DNA of 9,129 nt from Chitinophagales bacterium (GTDB lineage: Bacteria > Bacteroidota > Bacteroidia > Chitinophagales > UBA2359): the NCBI GenBank assembly GCA_020631035.1, contig JAHDIA010000208.1, positions 1 to 9,129 on the forward strand. The letters are read 5' to 3'. Positions 7,306 through 9,129 of this stretch are shown here, piece by piece. The notes beneath the pieces were generated by a model. The model was not told the DNA's origin. It made no database searches and was given only the letters and a program-made list of their open reading frames with translations. Within the stretch, counting starts at the first letter, position 1, and each line of letters opens with the position of its first letter. The position numbers were made by a program, and so were the translations under genes.

Positions 7306-8175
7306 ATGATTTCATTTCAAGACTTTAATCAACAGGAAAAAACAAATATAAAAGACACCCTCTACAAATGCTGTGGGTCCAATAAATGGGTAGACACCGT
7401 CGCCCAACAATTTCCCTTTGCAACAGAAGAAGCTTTTTATAATGTCATTCAAAAAGCCTGGTACGAAGAATGTGCCGAAGCTGATTACCTTGAAGCTTTT
7501 ACCCAACATCCCAAAATCGGCGATGTCGAAAGCCTAGAGAAAAAATTTGCTTCGACCAAAGAATGGGCAGGCAACGAACAAGCTTCGGTAATGACGGCAC
7601 AAAAAGCCACCATCGAAGCCTTGGCAAAAGCCAACGAAGATTACGAACAACAAAATGGATACATTTTCATTGTTTGTGCAACGGGCAAATCAGCCGAAGA
7701 AATGTTGCGACTTGTTCAATTGCGTTTGGGACATACTAGGGGAGAAGAATTGCAAATCGCAATGGCAGAACAATTTAAGATCACCCTCATTCGCCTCAAA
7801 AAAGCCATAGATTTAAAAGAGCCAATATGGACCAAGGTTAGCCAAATCACCACCCACGTTTTGGATACCTCTATAGGCAAACCAGGCGAAGGCATTGCCA
7901 TTAAATTGAGAAAACAAAACAAGAACAATTGGGAAACCATCGCCTTGGGCATCACCAATAACGATGGCCGTATTGCCGATCTCTTGCCCCCAAATGTAGA
8001 GTTGCCCGCAGGAGAATACGAAATGTATTTCTTAACAGGCGACTACTACAAAAAACAAAATGTCAAAGGATTCTATCCAGCCGTCGGCATTCACTTCGAG
8101 ACTTTTGACCAAACGCATTACCACGTTCCTTTGTTGGTCAATCCCTTTGGGTATTCGACCTATCGAGGGAGTTAG
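7306..8175 (+). CDS. Bifunctional OHCU decarboxylase / 5-hydroxyisourate hydrolase
   Basis: A 289-aa fusion that performs the two steps after urate oxidase and yields stereospecific S-allantoin. Residues about 1-165 are OHCU decarboxylase: HPKIGD with the catalytic H68, NEQASV with E91/Q92, IFIVCATGKSAEEML, and RLGHTRGEE (R140, R145). After a short linker, residues about 180-289 are transthyretin-like 5-hydroxyisourate hydrolase: THVLDTSIGKPG with H184, NNDGRI with R222, HYHVPLLVNP with H273 as the likely catalytic histidine (13 residues before the C-terminal motif), and the C-terminal signature YRGS at 286-289. The decarboxylase-first domain order is the same as in plant allantoin synthase, although the reaction order is hydrolase first. 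No peroxisomal or secretion signal is seen, so it should be cytoplasmic. The ATG at 7306 follows ACAATAAAAT. The enzyme completes the route between puuD and allB. Confidence 0.95.
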   Translation: MISFQDFNQQEKTNIKDTLYKCCGSNKWVDTVAQQFPFATEEAFYNVIQKAWYEECAEADYLEAFTQHPKIGDVESLEKKFASTKEWAGNEQASVMTAQKATIEALAKANEDYEQQNGYIFIVCATGKSAEEMLRLVQLRLGHTRGEELQIAMAEQFKITLIRLKKAIDLKEPIWTKVSQITTHVLDTSIGKPGEGIAIKLRKQNKNNWETIALGITNNDGRIADLLPPNVELPAGEYEMYFLTGDYYKKQNVKGFYPAVGIHFETFDQTHYHVPLLVNPFGYSTYRGS

Positions 8176-8200
8176 ACAGTGAGTCACTGGCGAGCTGTCT
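8174..8200 (+). terminator. Weak stem-loop at the end of the fusion gene
   Basis: AGACAG (8174-8179) can pair with CTGTCT (8195-8200), with an alternative inner CAGTG/CACTG hairpin (8177-8181/8185-8189). It begins inside the stop codon. No clear T-tract follows, so termination here is a weak possibility only. Confidence 0.3.
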
Positions 8201-8251
8201 TCTCGAAATTTATTAATCTAATAAGTGTTTTTTATCTTAAAGTATTGACCT

Positions 8252-8372
8252 TATGCAAATTAGATTTTACCAATCAAAATTCGTTAAGAAATGCCTACTG
8301 TTTGAGCCGACGCAGGAGGTGAGTTTAGGCATTTTAGTATTTTGATGCAGGAAAAGCGTAAAGATTTGCATA
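8252..8372 (+). other. Nested long-range stem-loop in the 339-bp spacer
   Basis: The gene-free region 8176-8514 is dominated by inverted repeats. Three exact pairs are perfectly nested: TATGCAAAT (8252-8260) with ATTTGCATA (8364-8372); ATCAAAAT (8273-8280) with ATTTTGAT (8339-8346); and AAATGCCTA (8289-8297) with TAGGCATTT (8326-8334). A further six-pair helix with one wobble, 8265-8270 with 8358-8363, extends the outer stem across a four-base bulge. The apical loop contains GTTTGAGCC...GTGAGTTT. From memory, a GTTTGAG...GAGTTT loop followed by a TCTTGAT...ATCAAGA hairpin recurs in intergenic regions of many Bacteroidota; I could not check this here. It may be a dispersed repeat or a structured RNA. 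The + strand is assumed from the flanking genes. Confidence 0.6.
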
Positions 8373-8374
8373 CA

Positions 8375-8419
8375 GTCTTGATTTTTGGTTCTTTGTATCA
8401 AGACAAAGAATAAAGAACC
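8375..8419 (+). promoter_or_regulatory. Three overlapping, mutually exclusive stems
   Basis: GTCTTGAT (8375-8382) pairs with ATCAAGAC (8397-8404). TTCTTTG (8389-8395) pairs with CAAAGAA (8404-8410). GGTTCTTT (8387-8394) pairs with AAAGAACC (8412-8419). The second and third stems share the left arm, and the first occupies the loop of the others, so only some can form at once. This is the form of an attenuator or conformational switch, but no terminator-like T-run follows, and a dispersed repeat is an equally good explanation. Confidence 0.45.
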
Positions 8420-8428
8420 CCCCTAGTA

Positions 8429-8478
8429 GCTTTAAGTTTTTAACTTAAAGCAAAAAGTAACGCAAGTTTGCAACTTGC
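8429..8478. repeat. Two tight hairpins upstream of the aldolase-like gene
   Basis: GCTTTAAGTT-TTT-AACTTAAAGC (8429-8451) is a perfect 10-bp stem with a 3-nt loop. GCAAGTT-TGC-AACTTGC (8462-8478) is a perfect 7-bp stem with a 3-nt loop. The second ends 36 bp before the next ATG. Neither is followed by a T-run on the + strand. The remainder (8479-8514) is A-rich leader without a Shine-Dalgarno motif. Confidence 0.5.
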
Positions 8479-8514
8479 ATAAAAAACAAACAGAAAGAAA
8501 TATAAAATAAAAAA

Positions 8515-9129
8515 ATGAAACTAAGCATCTCAACCGAAAATAAAAGCCAAGTCTTCGGCAAACTCCAACAAGCCAATTTAGCATTTAGACAAATTTATCC
8601 AGGTGACCGAACCGACCGCCAGCCCATACACACCGTTTATGGAGGAGCCAATTTGTTCAAGCACACCACCGCAGAATTTCTAGGAAAAAAAGCCCTAGAA
8701 TCTTTAGATACTTATGCTCCAAACTTTGCGGTGTTTGGGAAAGCCTTTCAACTACAAGGCTACGAGAGTTTGCCCGAATCAACAGAAGACATTGCCAATT
8801 TAGAAAAAGAACTCGCTGCATTGCCCGTAGCAGACAAACGCAAACATCCAGCCTATTTGTCCTACGAAGTCTACCAAAAAGTAAAAGAGAAACTCCAAAC
8901 CGAAGCCCTAGAAGATTTTAGAATTGACTTTGAAGATGGCTTCGGTAATCGTTCCAATGAAGAGGAAGATGCAACAGCCGAAAACGCAGGGGCAGAAGTA
9001 GCCAAAGGAATGGAGTTGGGAACATTGCCTCCTTTTATTGGTATCCGCATCAAACCATTTACCGAAGAAATGAAGGAGAGAGGCTTGCGAACCCTCGATA
9101 TTTTCTTGACCAGTTTACTAGAAAACAGC
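8515..9129 (+). CDS. HpcH/HpaI aldolase/citrate-lyase-like protein (DUF6986 type), N-terminal part
   Basis: An open reading frame of 205 codons runs from the ATG at 8515 to the window edge without a stop. From memory it resembles proteins annotated DUF6986, 'aldolase' or 'phosphoenolpyruvate kinase', a branch of the HpcH/HpaI aldolase/citrate lyase TIM-barrel group. Visible landmarks are RQPIHTVYGGANLFK (35-49), HPAYLSYEVYQKV (111-123), RIDFEDGFGNR (136-146), which is followed by an acidic run and in this fold would supply a metal-binding acidic residue, and LPPFIGIRIKP (171-181). The family, as I recall it, is about 400 aa, so around half is missing. The ATG follows TAAAATAAAAAA, and conserved sequence begins within 30 residues, supporting this start. 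The reaction is unknown. Sitting after a complete allantoin pathway, it could act on ureidoglycolate or glyoxylate, but nothing in the sequence proves that. Family assignment is moderately confident; function is not. Confidence 0.7.
   Translation, partial: MKLSISTENKSQVFGKLQQANLAFRQIYPGDRTDRQPIHTVYGGANLFKHTTAEFLGKKALESLDTYAPNFAVFGKAFQLQGYESLPESTEDIANLEKELAALPVADKRKHPAYLSYEVYQKVKEKLQTEALEDFRIDFEDGFGNRSNEEEDATAENAGAEVAKGMELGTLPPFIGIRIKPFTEEMKERGLRTLDIFLTSLLENS

Noticed and set aside
7121..7309. 62-codon + strand frame in the puuD-fusion spacer
   Set aside because: It runs straight through the hairpin element, is rich in Arg/Cys with no recognisable domain, and overlaps the start of the fusion gene. 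It looks like a chance frame in repeat DNA.
8245..8268. Promoter built from TTGACC and TAGATTTT upstream of the aldolase-like gene
   Set aside because: The spacing (about 13 bp) fits neither sigma70 nor the Bacteroidota TTTG/TAnnTTTG arrangement, and the sequence lies inside the nested stem.

Overview
The window holds seven genes, all on the + strand. Six of them encode an oxidative purine degradation route from hypoxanthine/xanthine to ureidoglycolate, and the seventh is an aldolase-like gene that runs off the right end. The DNA is A+T-rich. Starts are preceded by A-rich sequence rather than clear Shine-Dalgarno motifs. Proteins and spacers look like Bacteroidota, possibly a marine Saprospiria- or Flavobacteriia-type organism. 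That placement is an inference from style, with no marker gene to support it.

Layout. 1-749: C-terminal part of the xanthine dehydrogenase FeS/FAD subunit (cut by the left edge). 746-3031: molybdopterin subunit, overlapping the previous gene by ATGA. 3043-4398: allantoinase, 11 bp downstream. 4399-4627: a 229-bp spacer with palindromes and an ATTCGTAATT repeat. 4628-5623: allantoicase. 5657-7075: membrane-bound urate oxidase PuuD with a C-terminal cytochrome c domain, after 33 bp. 7076-7305: a 230-bp hairpin-rich spacer. 7306-8175: a fusion of OHCU decarboxylase and 5-hydroxyisourate hydrolase. 8176-8514: a 339-bp non-coding region with extensive nested and competing stem-loops. 8515-9129: the start of an HpcH/HpaI-aldolase/citrate-lyase-like protein (DUF6986 type), open at the window end.

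How the genes work together. XdhA/XdhB oxidise hypoxanthine and xanthine to urate. PuuD hydroxylates urate to 5-hydroxyisourate and should pass electrons to its own heme c. The C-terminal domain of the fusion hydrolyses 5-hydroxyisourate to OHCU, and its N-terminal domain decarboxylates OHCU to S-allantoin. Allantoinase gives allantoate, and allantoicase gives ureidoglycolate plus urea. No recognisable ureidoglycolate-cleaving enzyme, urease, transporter, regulator or XdhC-type cofactor-insertion protein lies inside the window. The aldolase-like gene next to the pathway is a candidate for handling ureidoglycolate or glyoxylate, but that is a hypothesis.

The most unusual non-coding signal is 8252-8478. 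Three nested stems (the outermost extended by a further helix across a bulge) cover 121 nt. They are followed by three mutually overlapping stems and two tight hairpins, all just upstream of the aldolase-like gene. I saw no tRNA, rRNA, CRISPR array or transposase gene.
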